A stretch of DNA of 64,000 nucleotides from Diphasiastrum complanatum (GCA_029204225.1 CM055113.1:16041822-16105821), one strand, 5' to 3'. Numbered from the stretch's first letter, positions 10,744 through 24,447 are shown. A program made the numbers and translations. The notes: a model not told the origin generated them from the sequence alone.

Positions 10744-11448
10744 ATGGATCAAACCAATGAAAATCCATCATTTGATCTATCAAACCCATCCAATGTGGCA
10801 CAAGCTCTTGAACTTTTATACCAACAAATTCAAGCCACTAATAATAAGCTTCTTCAAACTAATCAAAGAAATCAAGACTTAGAGTCTAGGTTAGCCAACC
10901 AGAAGAAGCATGTGGTTCCACCTCCCATAAAATTATTTAAGGGGGAGAAGAAAGATAGGAACTTGCAAGTGGTAAGTTCATGGCTTAATGTATGGAACAA
11001 ATACTTTGGCATGAACCAATTCCCTGAATGTGAAAAGTTGTCCACTGTAACTATGTTCCTTGAAGGAAGAGCCTTAGTATGGTGGGATGACCTAGTTGCA
11101 AAAGGCAATCAACCTTGTACATGGGATGATTTTTGCATAGATTTTTTTTGGAAACATTTTTTGTTATTCAAAAGAGTGCTTTGTGCACTGGAACATGTTG
11201 AAAGAGAGGATCAGGTGACTTCAACATGGCTACAAATGGAGGCTTTATGTTGGAGAGCAATGATAGGCTTACCTCTACAAATTATTCTACTTGGAAGGTG
11301 GGAGTCTCTCCTTGAGATAAATGATTTGATGGACATTGTTGTAGGTGTGGAGTTAAGACCCATGGCACAACAAGATCAAGGGAGGTATGACAATAGAGCT
11401 AAAAGAGGCCGGGAATATGGTGAGCGATGTGAGGCGAGCTTTTTTTAG
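10744..11448 (+). pseudogene. Ty3/gypsy gag (capsid) fragment
   Basis: The 234-residue open frame starts at an ATG at 10744 after a long AT-rich leader. Residues 20-60 form a Gln/Asn-rich helix. Residues 55-130 carry the retrotransposon gag pattern: PPIKLFKGE, then a W...W..YF segment, then FLEGRALVWWDDL and TWDDFCIDF. These W and F positions are typical of Ty3 gag. The frame ends in an Arg-rich stretch without the zinc knuckle, next to the low-complexity sequence at 11430-11500. Protease and polymerase do not follow, so this is a truncated copy. Confidence 0.75.
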
Positions 11449-12600
11449 CTAACTCCACTTGGTGAGCTTTTTCTAGCTAGCTCCACCTAGCTAACATATT
11501 TTGAAGTGTCTTTTCTTTGTTATCTGCATATCAATTAGTCAATTCTTGGAAAACCCACTAGTAGATGACTTTATGCTTGGTTATGCAGATCACAACAACC
11601 ATGGTCACGAACACTCACATGGTAATGGTCATGTTGGGCACCCCCTCTTGAGGGCTCATCTTGTGTCTGAGCCAAGGGCCCCAAATGGGCTTGAAGCTAT
11701 CCTCTTGAAGCCCTTCAAGAGGGGCCTCGCTTTAGGACAAGTCTAGGCAGTGCAATCAAATAGTCTCGCTCTAGGACAAGGCTAGGCAGTGCAAACTCAA
11801 TGATATAAATTTCAGAAGATGGTACATGAAATGTGACAGTACTAGTATTAGTGTAACAATATATATACACATATCTTGTTGTGTAACGCAATGCACAATT
11901 GTGCTGCTGTTGCTGTTAGCTATCAATTGGTTTTTTTTAATGCAAATGTAGTAGGTAGTTGGTGAGGTCAATTTAAAAATGTATTGCTTAATGTTGGTAC
12001 CAATGTGCAAGAAGCATGTTGCTATATATGCAAAAAGAAACTTTGCTCATGAATCGGTTTTTTGTAAATGCATGCAATGTAGTAGGTAGTTGGTGAGGTC
12101 AATTAAAAATTTATTGTTGAATGCTAGTATCAATGTGCATCATAAGAAGCATGATGCTATATATGCGCGAAGAAACTCTGCTCATGAACATCTATAAGCC
12201 TGTTATTTGTTAAGTTGTAACGAGTAGCATATCTTCATATTGACGGTCTAAGAGTGTTAAGAGTAAGGTGGAAATAACATTGGTAGAAATGAGACATTTG
12301 CTACATATGCAAAAGAAAACATTGTTCACGAATGACTATAACCTTGTTGCTTATAGAGTAGTATGTTCACAACGCATCAATTTGATTATATAAGAGTGTT
12401 AGACAGAACAATAGTAAAGTTTGCTTCAGGAAATGCTTGTTTTATATTTGTTAAAAAACACAATACCATGCTACTAGTCAAAGGGTGCTACTCCGAGAAA
12501 TAACTTGACTTTAGTTTTGTCGAGTGAAAAATAGATTTATTTATGTGGAGACCAGTGAATAGATCAAAAAAAAATATAAAGCATCCCGCTAGTATCTAGT
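11449..12600. repeat. Gene-free stretch with short direct repeats
   Basis: No gene is recognised. A unit of about 130 bp around GTAGTAGGTAGTTGGTGAGG, then AGAAGCATG.TGCTATATATG, occurs near 11945 and again near 12070, with a weaker third echo near 12295. A smaller repeat (TCGCT.TAGGACAAG.CTAGGCAGTGCAA) lies at 11727-11800. Confidence 0.6.
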
Positions 12601-15600
12601 TAGATCCACGAAGATGTCACTGGAATGTGTGCATCGGGGCAAGCAATCCCTCGTAGATGGGTTTATCTTCCTCAATGGCCAAGTAGTGGCGCCCTTCCTC
12701 ACTCGCAGCCTGAGTCATGGTTCCAACTCCTTAGACCTTTTGCCCATTTAACTTTCGAATTGTCCAACAAAAGAGGAGTCCTTATTAGACTTCTTATCCA
12801 TATCATCAAGGGGCACCAAATGCGGCACCGAGGTATGGCGCACCGAATAATCAACAACGCATGGCCTTACTTGTACCACCAAGGCTAGCTAATCAACAAG
12901 TGCCCACGTAAACTTGATAGCAGCAGAACCAGAGATGCTAGTACCACTTCAACATGAGTAGCAGCAATGGTATGGGCCAGATGTACCATATATGGATCTT
13001 GCCATAAATAAATATATTGCGGCCTATGCAGCTCAAACTCAGCATCAAGGTAGAAGAAATTATGGCTACTACGGATGCGGCAAAGGACACAGAATTGTTG
13101 AATGTCCTTACAAGGGACAATACACATCCTTTTGTCGGGAATACGGTTATGGGCACTGCGTCAACAACTGTCCATTGAGACCTGGGACCAGTGCACCATT
13201 GAATTTCATTGTGATACAACCAACAACAGCTCCAGCAGGAATGTCACCGAAAAAGCAACAATTCCATGCTCATGTGTTAGTCGTCACGCGAGCATAGAAG
13301 AGGAAGGAAGTGGCTCCCTCACACCACCATCGGTCACTGATGACCAACCCTCAACTTTAGCGCCATATCCGAATATGAGAGAAGAAGGGAGATAGTACCA
13401 AAAGATATGACATTGGGTATAAAGAGCACAAGTGGAGGAAATAGAGTAAGAAAAGGCCAACCCTACAAAATCTCCTACTGATGAAGAACCAGAATCACAA
13501 ATGGGCTCACCACTACGCACTGATCAAAACAATCAGTTGCATCATTATGAACCACCTTTCCACATAGTAGAGCCCAAGGAACTGCGCATTGAGATGCCCA
13601 CAAGCTTGCTAGCAAGCCGTGCTAGTTTATCCCTCGAAGAATTACTACGGATTGCACCATAAGCTAAAGGCCTTTTGGCTGAATGGACCAAAACAGACGT
13701 GGAACCAGTAGTGCCAGAGCCCATATATTGTATGGGCTATGATGAGACAAGTAACGTCCTCCACATCGAGGCAGCATGGGAGAGTGAGAAACACAACATC
13801 ACCTTGCTCATCAAATACAAGATATTCGAGGATGAGGCAACAGTGGTAGATGGAGGATCAGGTGTCAATTTGATCTCCACTACTTTGTATCAAAAGTGGG
13901 GTTTACAGGGATTGAAGCAAGCAAAATTTGCCATTAAGCTAGCAGATCAGTCCTATGTAAAACCAAAGGGTGTAGGCAACCAATATCCTTGTAAAAATAG
14001 CAGGCATGCAGTTTGTGATCACTTTTGTAGTGATGGACATACCTGAGTCCCCATCTGCATGCCGTGTTTTACTGGGAAGACCATGGTTGAGAACTGCGCA
14101 AGTAGTTCACAACTGGGGTACTGGAAAACTCACCTTCGAGAATAGAGAACAAGTTGTAAAGGTTGATCCACTACATGGGAAGTGAAACCTATTGCACCCA
14201 AGGCTGATGACAGATCATCCACGACAAATCATACAATAGATCGCCCAAGGCAAGCCAAGGGTGGTCACTATGATTCAAAGACAGATGTCGTAATATGGAC
14301 GGATGAATTAGCAACGATTGACTGCCAAGCATGTCAATATGAGTCAGATCCAACACATCTTCACCCAAGTGTTATACCAAGGACACACCAATTACATTTG
14401 GAGTGAGTATGATAAACGATCTATTGAGAACCTAGTGGAAGATGATTTAGTCCTTTGGCAATATGCTTTGACGTACAACAAGGAGATTGAGCTGACTGAT
14501 GAGCATATCCCCTAACACATGGACCCAGATCGCTATGGAATCAAGAGAGTACTAGCTCAACCACCGCAAAAATCTATTATGGCGAAGGTTTCAAGGATAG
14601 ATCCACCAAAGACACTTGCAAACAAGAAAAACTAGTTGAAACAACGCTACAACCAGGTGATATGATGGTGTGATATACCTAAAGAAGCTATAGCTATAGT
14701 GGATATTGATATTCGCAACCATGAGACGAATGTCACAATATGCTGAAGGATCGAACACACAGAATGGGTGTCACCAATAGTTATAGTACCCAAGAAGAAT
14801 GACAAAATGTGAATATGTGTGAATCTAAGGCCCTAAACGCAGTCACCAAAAAGGATCATTTTTCTTTACCGTTTACAAAAAGTGTCCTTGACAGAGTAGT
14901 TGGGGCCGAAGCCTATAGTTTTCTGGATGGCTTCAGTAGATACAATCAAGTGAAGATAGCGCCTCAAGACCAGCATTTGCCATGGAATGAGGTACCTACG
15001 CCTATAAGGTGATGCCATTTGGACTTTGTAATGCCCCAAGCACTTTCCAACGAGTCATGCAGGTGGCATTCAAAGAGTATTTGTAGAAATTTTTGGAAAT
15101 TTTCTTGGATGATCTGTGCGTACATGGACCAAACTCTGAATACTTATCCAATCTAAAAAAGGTGCTACAAGAATGTCGCGAATTCCAGATTTTCTTGAAT
15201 TCAAAAAAATGTCGGCCATATAGTGTCTAGACACGGGATTGCTACAGATCTATTGAAAATCAGGATCATTATTGATTTTCCACCACCAGAAACGATCTGT
15301 AAGGTCTTCATCTTTATGGATCATGCTAACTATTACAGGATTTTCATCCTAGATTTTGCGGAGTTGGCACGACCAATTTACAAACTCACAACGGATCCGC
15401 ATTGGAATGAGAAAGCCCTAAAGGCTTTCCAGAAGCTTAAGGATGCATTAGTTCCAGCACCAATCTTACAGCCACCCAATTGGTCCATTGAGTTTCAAGA
15501 GCATACAGATGCATCTAAGTATGCAGTTGGAGCAGTCTTAACCCAGTCATGAGAACACAAAAAAAAAAATTTCGATCTGATTTGCAAGCCGACAATTCAG

Positions 15601-16150
15601 TGATATAGAAATGAACTATTCCACCACAGAGCAAGAGGCACTGTCAATGATATGTGCGGTTAAGAAGTTTCGTCACTATTTGGTGGCTACTCACTTTGCA
15701 TTTTATACGGACCATCAACCCTTGCTCTATCTAGTTAATAAAACGTGCAACACATGAAGAATCACTTGTTGGTTACTTCTGTTGTTGGAGTTTAATTTTC
15801 GAATAGTAGTTCGCAAGGAAAAACAACACTAGATGGCGGATCATGTATTATGAATCAAGGGAAAGGAAATTGCAATCCAACTTGATGATGAGCTACCTAA
15901 TGCTACCTTATTTTATGTTGAGACAGTACTGGAATGGGCCACTAACATAGTTGAATATCTAATGAGGGACCCGCCAGACAAATCATTACCAAAGGCCCGA
16001 TAATCAGATTACACCAATAAGCCCGTCAATTTGCAGATCAGAAATCTCAATCTTAAAAACAGTGTCAAAATAAGGGCAAAATTCATCAAAACTGATGGAT
16101 CAACTACCAAATATCTATCAGAACTTCCAGAGAGTTACCTACAGTCAGAT
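12600..16150 (+). pseudogene. Decayed Ty3/gypsy gag-pol (zinc knuckles, protease, RT, RNase H)
   Basis: Pieces lie in normal Ty3 order on the plus strand. Two zinc-knuckle-like motifs sit at 13060-13190 (CGKGHRIVEC, CREYGYGHCVNNC), each missing one Cys. The protease at 13675-14180 has a DGGSGVNLIS active site (normally D-S/T-G) and, after a frameshift, LLGRPWLRT. RT at 14690-15230 includes AEAYSFLDGFSRYNQV, VMPFGLCNAPSTFQRVM and the FLDD catalytic box near 15103. The connection and the start of RNase H lie at 15223-15552 (HTDASKYAVGAVL). The rest of RNase H (15600-15900) includes AFYTDHQPLLYLVNKT. There are many stops and frameshifts, and no integrase is visible. The copy is old and inactive. 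Confidence 0.85.
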
Positions 16151-16159
16151 CTAACATGG

Positions 16160-16980
16160 ATGTAATAGATTACCAGTTTGAAAAAGTTAAGAATCGGAGA
16201 ATCTCAAGATCTCATCAAAAACACTCAAAGAGAGTACTTTTTTCATGATTTTTGGAGATCCCATGGGAGATAGCTCTTGAAACTTGGACAATCACTAGAT
16301 CTGACTCAGATACATCTATGTGAGAGTTATTGATGGAAAAATTATCATTTTTTAGTGTTTGCGAGGGTTCCAAGGAGTAGAATCTTTAGAACTCTCGTAG
16401 AGCATCAAGATCATCAAACCAACCTCCGCAAGAGGCATAAATGGAATCAGAGCAGTGAAATTAGCCTGTCTACATGGTTTGATCTTGAAAATCCAACCAC
16501 TGGAGCAAGTTGTGTGAGCATTCACTTCATGCGAGGATTGAATCCTCGCAGACTGTCTGAACCCTCACAAAACCTTCGTAGGGCAGCTAAATTACCTTCT
16601 GAACTCTTGTAGACTTCTCTGAGGTCTTAGAATTTGTGAAGAAGGTGCCTACCAAAATTTGGGTGGAACTGAGTAGGGAAAAGTGGATCTCACCTAATAC
16701 GCACTCTAAATTTCACTATATAAGGGCTGTATTTGAGTCATTTGTCACCTTTCCTAGTGAAGCTCTATTCAATTTTCGATCGAAATTTTCAAGTTCTCTG
16801 AATGTGACCAAACTTCATACAAGCCATTATATGCATACTTTGAATCCAAATCTGCCTCTGAACCACCGTTACTACTATTAAATATCTGTTTTTCATTGTT
16901 TTTCTCGTTTTCACCACTTTTTATCATTTCCATCGTTTTTCTTACTTTTTCTCACTTTTCCTTTGTAACCAACTTTAACT
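16160..16980 (+). repeat. Possible LTR or leader with TATA box
   Basis: This 800-bp stretch has no convincing gene. It contains a TATA-like CTATATAAGGGC at 16717-16728 and CT-rich sequence after it, then an ATG at 16993 that opens the next broken ORF. It may be the 5' LTR or leader of the element encoding that ORF. I found no clear primer-binding site. Confidence 0.35.
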
Positions 16981-16992
16981 ATCACTACTAAC

Positions 16993-18790
16993 ATGGCCTC
17001 CTCATCTTCTGACAACTCTGGCACCAAATAGGTGATCCAGCGAGAAATACCATCAACCACCCAGATTTGGCCCTTGCCTTCTGATGCCTTGATTAAACCA
17101 TGACTTCAGATTGCTGGCCCACTTCTTGAAGCAATGGGATTCTACCCAGCGCTTTTCAACTCTGACATCAACATGGGCCTCGCCCTTCATGCGTACGCCA
17201 CCTGGGACGCGCCAAAGTCACGTTTCCACTTCATGTGCCAAGGTACCACATACAAGGTACGGATTAACACGGACTCAATGGTCATTGTCGGCATTATGTC
17301 CAGCAACCGCCAGCCCATCTCTCATCGTCAGGAGAAAGCCCTGATAAAGCCTTTCGTAACCCAGACTTCCTCTAAAATTCCGATCCAAACTAATAACAGG
17401 TACCTGATAGAGGCTATTACGGATCCAGTCATTCAGGCGGTCAAGAATCTGTTGAACAACTTTTTGGTTGTTTCAACATTTTGCAAGGACAGAATCCAGT
17501 CCAAGTTGCTTAGTCAGACTATGAAGTCTCTTTTTTTATTCTCTGGTCCCACGGTTTTGCCATACGACTGGCATACCTTTCTCATCCACGAACTAACAAT
17601 CTCCATAAAGCCAAACTCCCAAGAACATATCGCAGCAGGCCCCCTGTTGTGTAACTTCGTCTGTGCACTTCTCGAGGCAAAAGTGTGTGAGTTCTACCGT
17701 TACAGCATCTTATCATCCACTGTGTCACACATTGACCTTTATCCTCCATCCACCGCATCCACGTCTGTCGAATCTGTAGTCATTGACACGACGACCAGCA
17801 AAAGAATGTGTGGCACTGCCCCCTCCTCCTCATCTCCACCTGCTACTAGATGCTGCACCACCACCACCACACCAGTAACAGTTCTGGCTTCTACCACCGC
17901 CACTTCTTCTTTTATACAACCCTCTGCCAGTATTTCTACTTTCATTCCTATTTCTTCTGTTCCACCCACAACTGTTGCTTCTGTTTCCATTCACATCTCC
18001 TCTATAGATACTACTTCTATCTCTGTTCCATCTTCTGCCACCCCTTCCATTACTATCACATCCTGTTTCCACCATTGTCCCTCTCCAGTTCAATCCTGTT
18101 GATTCACAGTTGTCTCCGGACACCCTAGCATAGATGCAAATCATCAAGTTTTCACCACCACACCAAGACACTTCAGCAGCATCTTCTCCTTCCGTCCTCC
18201 ACACCACCCTACAGTTTTCCTCTGTTCCCTCCATTCTCTCTTTTGGACAATCTGTCCCCATTCTTGTCTCCACTTCTGTTCCTCTCACACCACTCACTTC
18301 TCCATCAAAGATTGCGAGGACGAAAAACCGTTGCTTGATGTCAGCATTTGTACAAACTCTTTTTATTCCGTCGTTAGATCGTGTATCCCACCGCACCTGA
18401 TGACAAAAGATCACTAGAGCAACTCATCAAGGTCGACAACGACGATAATGTACAGGTAAACGGGGCCACTACCTCACAAGCCCCAACAAGCGGAAGTGTA
18501 CCGGCTGCTCCAACGGACTTAACAACGGCCTACCAAGCCTTGGGGACATTCATCCAAGATGCGGTAGTAGCCAGAGCCTCATTGGACAACCAGGTACTGC
18601 ATCTGGCAACCAACAACACCCAGCTATGAGCAGAAATCACAAAGTTGCAGCAAGAGCTAATAATTACTCAGTAACATGAGTAAGACGGACACCAGGAGAT
18701 TACGAAACTGCAGCAAAAGGAGGACGACCTCAATCAGTATATCCAAAGCCTCTCCAAAGCACTGACAGATGCTTCCACCATGGTTAGAAC
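16993..18790 (+). pseudogene. Broken Ser/Thr-rich retroelement-type ORF, unknown function
   Basis: A frame starts at the ATG at 16993 (MASSSSDNSG), has two early stops, then is open from 17134 to 18102. Residues up to about 250 form a globular region with LHAYATWDAPKSRFHFMCQG and IAAGPLLCNFVCALLEAKV. A long Ser/Thr/Pro tract follows. After frameshifts the tract continues to 18400, and a Gln-rich coiled-coil-like stretch runs from 18381 to 18790 (ITKLQQEL, then ITKLQQKEDD). The globular region loosely resembles the extra gag-side ORF of plant Tat-type Ty3 elements, but I am not sure. The copia fragment at 18790 cuts it off. Strong Ser/Thr coding bias separates it from neighbouring sequence. 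Confidence 0.5.
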
Positions 18791-19862
18791 CAACAAATCC
18801 ATCAAGTTTGTAGAGCTCACCTTGTTTGTTGCCTTGAGCAATCAAGTCTCCATTCCTTTTGACCAAACAAGAATCACCAACAAATCTCACTTTGAGCCCT
18901 TTGTTAACCATTTGACACACACTAAGAACATTCTTAGTAATGGATAGTATGAACAAAACATTCTTCACATGAACATTCCTATTTGTAGATGAGAGAAAAA
19001 TATGAATAGTACCAATGCCCTTGATAACAATTTTACCACCATTGGCCATGTTGATGACTTTCATTTCCCCTTCATAAGACACCAAAGAAGTGAAGCATTC
19101 TTTGTGACATGTCATATGAAAGCTTGCTCCACTATCAATCCACCATGGATCAATATCTCCATCATTGGTTAGCAAACAAGAAGACATCAAAAACATATCA
19201 TCATTTGAGTTTTGATTATCAATACCATCCTCATCAAAAGTGAAATTGCCTTGCTTTTCTTCTTGATCTCTCTTCTTCTTGTAGCAATCACTAGCAAAAT
19301 GCCCCTTGATGCCAAAATAGAAGCACTTCAATTTAGACATATCTTTCTTCTTATCAAAAGAAGAAGACTCACCATGCTCTTTTCCTTTAGACCACTTGCT
19401 CTTCCCTTTGCCCTTGAATTTGCCTTTGATGAACATAGCCTCTTCTCCATCATGAGATGTCGATGTAGATCCACCTCTTGCTTGAAGCCTATACACTTCA
19501 TTCACCAACACTTCTGGCAAATCCACTATGCTTGGCAAGGTCTTTTTTGCAAAGCTTTTAACAAGGTTAGCAGGCTCATCCAACAATCCTTTAAGTACAA
19601 CTTGCACAAGTTCTACTTCTTTAATGCTATCATCAATGCATGCTAGCTCATCATTAAGTGCTTTAACTCTCAATACAAAGGCATGAGCACTCTCTTCCTT
19701 CTTTTGCAAACTTTGAAAGATTTGTCTTCTTAGGGTTAGTACCCTAGATGTAGACTTGGATTCATAAAGCTTCCCAAGCCTCCAAAGATGATGTGCACTT
19801 ACCAATCTCCTTGAGTAGCTCATTGGTAACATTCATCTTGATCATGTGTAGAGCTCTTTTAG
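18790..19862 (-). pseudogene. Ty1/copia gag-protease fragment
   Basis: On the minus strand the frame starts inside gag (IKMNVTNELLKEIG), shifts frame near 19830, then runs open. It shows the copia gag helices (TLRRQIFQSLQKKEESAHAF, VLRVKALNDELACIDDSI), a basic Lys-rich linker, and a zinc knuckle with its second Cys replaced (CFYFGIKGHFASDC). An intact protease site follows (WWIDSGASFHM) with the usual copia protease tail (VLFILSITKNVLSVCQMVNK). The sequence leaves copia near 18790. It is related to the young copia at 48829-55041. No polymerase is attached. Confidence 0.85.
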
Positions 19863-20590
19863 CTCAAGGTTAATCTTTTGGTGAGCTATTCAAAGCGAGC
19901 TTTTCCGAGCAGTTACTCTTTGGTGAGCCTTCTGCAAATCTTTTTTTTGTATTGCGCCATTTTTGTACCTTGGACATCTGATTTATCGTTGAGTTTGTGC
20001 CGCGAGTTGTTTGACATGGATTTTTTAAGATTGTCTCATTGCTTTTATCATACAGATACATGTAGAACCCAATCATCAGAGTAGCCAATTTGTTGATGCT
20101 TCTATGTTTACCAATAGACAACTCTTAATATCACCAGTAGAATTTCTTGTTGTCTTTATGCCAAGGATATAAAAAATGCTACACTGGGTAGCTTTGGAAA
20201 CAACCGCATAGTAAGCTGGTAAATCACCTGCTGGATGATCACATCAGATAGCCCACAACACAAAATTGCTTAAGTGGGTTCGAAGTGAAGAAGTGATGTG
20301 TCGATAAATTTCCAATAAATTAGTAAACATTACAAATAATATTGCCAAGGTTCGACACATTTGGGACAATGTCTACATTAAAAGATGCAGATGCATCCAA
20401 GGTCACGTGGAAGACAAGCTCCTACAACTCAACTGAAAAAAAGCGTAATTTCAGTTAATAAAAAAGAGTTTGCTAACCTTTCATGACACGTCCACTTAGG
20501 CAAAAAGAGAAAAGGATCAGTTGCACCAAACTATGCCTGGATATATTAAACTCCATCCCGTTACAATTGTGTCGACTACAGCTCCTAGTA
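19863..20590. other. Intergenic, no gene recognised
   Basis: Short frames at 19870-20121 on both strands look like chance frames. No RNA gene or repeat is apparent. Confidence 0.45.
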
Positions 20591-23500
20591 TGGCATAACG
20601 AACAGACTACAAGCTATTAGATATTAGCGGAGCACACCTAGTGAATAAGTAACTACCAGCTGCCAACTGAGCACAATACTGTATCTGGGTCCTGTCCCCA
20701 TGTGCTGTCGTGAATCTTGTTGGGAGTGATCCTCCCCTTGTTTCAAGTGTGAAACCTGTAAACAAATATCAAGAGTAATTATTGAAAGCTCAACAAAAAT
20801 CAGCGTTGAAGACCATGTTGCCAAGACAAACATAATGCTCCAACATGTATAGTTTTTATAATTCTCACCTACACAGTTTAGGGCCTCAATTTCTGATAGA
20901 GAGAGGTTGGTTCCAGTTGCCACATGCCAAATGCTTGGAATATTTGAAGGTCTTTTCGATATACATCTACTGGGATCCCACGTGTGTCTGCATTCATCAG
21001 GACAAAACCACATGAACTGGCGACAATCTCCACCCGGGTGCTTCCTGCTTCCGAAGAAACATAGAGCAGGGTTGCCCTGTGCGTTGGAAACAATTCGACC
21101 ACACATGCCCTTTTTCGGGATCCAATCCAGACATTTCACCTTGCTGCCAACTTCCGTATGGCGTATAGTCCATTGGGTATCGTGAATTTCACGTTCCACA
21201 GCTAGACACACTTCCTCTATTGTTTCATTAACATTAGCATTTTGGAAATCCAACTTCTTGCATCTCCCACGTGTAGTCCGATCCATGTTTACATGAATGT
21301 ATTCAAGTCTATGAGTAGCATTGTCTTCGACGTTGACCACCTCAACAGGCCCATGCCTGCATTGCACTGTTTCATGGTCTCCTGATAACAATGTCTTAAG
21401 GAAGAGTATGGGCGTGCCTGTGACCACATTGTTCGTAGTCGTTGCTATAGTTCTTGGCACCTATGTGGCCCTTAGTGCACTACAGTTTATCAAGCTTTTC
21501 AAGCTAGGACCTTCACCCAGATGTCTTCCTTGTAAATAGGCTTGTTGCTTGGCACTTTGCAAAAGAGCATTTGCAAGATCAGATCTCTAGACTTTGTGCC
21601 CAATGAAATAGACATGATCGTTCTCTGCCACCAACTCATTGTTTGGACCACCATTGAAGACCTTTCGAACAGCGTGCCAGTTTGCTTGTGCTTCGTCTGC
21701 CATGAACCCATGAAAGTCAGCCGGAGAGTTCCCATGTCGCATCATCGTAGAATTCAACATCTCTCAAAATAGTGTCTGGGACTCCGTGTCTTCCTCTTTC
21801 ATCTCGCATGTTGCAATTGTAAGAAGCTCTTGAATACTGCACATCACATGAAGTATTATTTCGTACACTTTACCATTAAGATATTTCTTAAGCTTGAAGT
21901 CAACTAAAATTCGTGTCAAATTTCTTGCTTGGGTCGTAGACATGGCATGCCATCATGGTCCAAGCATTCACTCGTCGTGTGTGGTCCCATTGGATCCATG
22001 CCCTTCTCAGATCTCCTTCACCCGTACGTCTCATGCGATTGACAAGATCAAGTCCAGAGGCTGGTCCTTGTGAGGACATCTTGAAAACATAGCATCTTTC
22101 TTCCAAAGAGCCCTGCCCCAGAAATTTGCTCAACTGAAAGAAATCGTATCTACATTGGCGTTTCAGGAGCAAAATTGCATCTACATAGTCTCCAGCACAT
22201 GTGCTGCCAGCCCTTGCATTGCTAACCAGTTTACGAATCTTGCATTTGAGGTCAACTATAAACAATCAAGCAAACAAATCATACAACATGGGAGGGTATT
22301 GTGTGCTTTTTCCAACAACAATTTTGGTACAATGTGGTCTAACCTTCAATTCTCCACCAAAGGTGCCATCTCCTCTAGCATATTTTCAAGCTCCATCGAG
22401 CTGACTTTAACATCGTCCTTTTTACCATTGCCCATGACTGAGCTCATCCCAATTTTTTTTGCTATGTCCAATTGAATCATACGTGGGGTTGCAGTCATAT
22501 CTGCTGCAACAACATCACACACTAGTTTCCTCACCTTTTCAACAATATGTTTCGAAACGCCAGCTGCGGTTGGAGGGGCATGCGTGCCCAAATGGATTAA
22601 CAATCGAGTGCAAGTAAAATCAGATGGCATCACATAATAAACATAGCATTCACAAGTTTCGACATGCACCACAGGTTGCCTACAGAATGCACATGCAAGT
22701 GTACTAACAGAACTCGACGATCCTCCGAGCAGACATCTTCGATTGAGGGTACCCTTGAAAAGAAGGGAGTTTGCCTTTTTCGTGTTTACTTGATTTGGGC
22801 ATGTCTGGCGAATACATCGGAACATACCTCCGCAATATGAAACTCTCACCACCCCTGGAAACCGGATGTTTGAAGTGACAGGCTTTGTCCATATATGCCC
22901 ATCAAACTTATGCTCCATCGCATCCATAGACTGAACCTCTCTGCAAAAAGATTTTTCTCGCATGCAGGTGTCATGCCAGGTGGGTAATCCAACCACCAAG
23001 GGCACGCTTACCTCTCCCAATCGGAAATACTTATGTCAAGCCCTGCCAGTGGAAACATCGATTGTGGCCCACTTGCTACATTCACAAATTCAACAATTCA
23101 TCAATGTTATGAGAATGACTAAAACATGACACAAGTCCCATATGAACTATCTAGTGGATATGCACTTTACCCGTACAGCCTCTTGTTTCTTTAAAGCAAA
23201 CTCATCATCTGTGATGTTCTCCTTGTCGATATTCGAAATGGTCTTTTCCAAATACTGGGAGAATTCATGCTAGATCACCAACAACAACAAGATGATCAGG
23301 GGGGACATAAATCAAGTTGAACACAAATACGAATTATAGCTCATGCACAATGGCGAAATATTCCACAAAACCGTGAACGTTTATACAAACACATATACCT
23401 TTTGTACATAAGTTGGCTGATGATTACCAACGGGACAGCGCACCACGAAGGATTTGTGACCAGCTTCTCTCTTGCCATCTGACCCATAATCGTAATTATG

Positions 23501-24447
23501 TCCTCCATGGACACGTAACCCAGCAGCATCTCCTTATCCGCCGTGCCAAACTTTTGTAACATAAATACATCATGGGACAGGGTGTGTGGAACATGCACAC
23601 TTGTCAACCTATACACAAATACATGCTAACATCAGTAAATCATCAAAGTCTATGCACAAATATGCGGAGGGTCACCGATATTTACCTGTTCATGCTATCC
23701 AAGGAAAGAAGTAGTTCCCCTTCTTGGTTGGGAGCCATATCGACGAAACTGCAATCAACATGTACATGCATGGCACGTGCATGCAAAAAGAATAGCCAGA
23801 ACATGTGAAAATACACGGTTAAAATGCATTGTTGAAAATTGCTTGGCAATGCAAAAGAGACAATACACTTAAGCACGGGCTATCAAATGCATACCCTCTC
23901 TGATTTTTGCCAACCACGCCTGAAGTCGATGGTTACTATCCCAAAATTAGAATTTCTTCCCAGAAAGGTGTGGCCAGTCATGAAATGACTGCAACTCCAT
24001 CTCAAACTTTTCATTGATAGACCTCCATAAAGGCCCCCAATCTTCCAGGTCAAAGTCATTTACATGCAAGGGGGGTTCACCAAATTTTTGCACAGAAACT
24101 AAAAAATTTCTTAGCTCTCTAACATACCCATATTGCTCAAAATGTGCTGCCAGGTTATTGGAACTACCGGTAGTGGCACGCACTGACGGGTTTCGAACAA
24201 GCCTGCATAATGGTATCGGCGGCGGAGGTTTGCTCTTAACTACTCTAAAGCCAGACACAACATCTTGCAAGATATGTGTCTCTATCACTTTACCAAATAT
24301 AAATGCCATCGATTTTTTGGAACTTCCCGAGCTAGCAGCTTGATTGGGGTTCCTATTGTCAGTAGCCACAACATACATATACAAGCAAAGGTCCCCTTTG
24401 CATGAGGACACCACGTGGCATAGACCTAATAAATGCATTTGATTCAC
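20591..24447 (-). pseudogene. Mutator-like (MULE) transposase, intron-containing, decayed
   Basis: Coding blocks on the minus strand are separated by short gaps with splice-like borders. Examples are the donor at 23893 (GG|GTATGC), the small exon 23748-23686, the block ending at the donor near 23397, and the donor near 20869. The block at 22940-22346 has a Cys/His module (VSYCGGMFRCIRQTCPNQ, then CECYVYYV......LLIHLGTHAPP), consistent with a WRKY-GCM1/FLYWCH-type zinc domain. The transposase core at 21960-21640 includes WIQWDHTRRV, TCEMKEEDTESQ and FHGFMADEAQANW, the MULE pattern with catalytic acidic residues. A Cys-rich C-terminus lies at 21140-20960. In-frame stops at 23947-23949 and 21764-21766 (in place of a probable Trp) disable it. 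No terminal repeats were found. Confidence 0.65.

Noticed and set aside
17739-18414. Long minus-strand open frames rich in Val, Glu, Gly and Arg
   Set aside because: They are antisense shadows of the Ser/Thr-rich plus-strand ORF.
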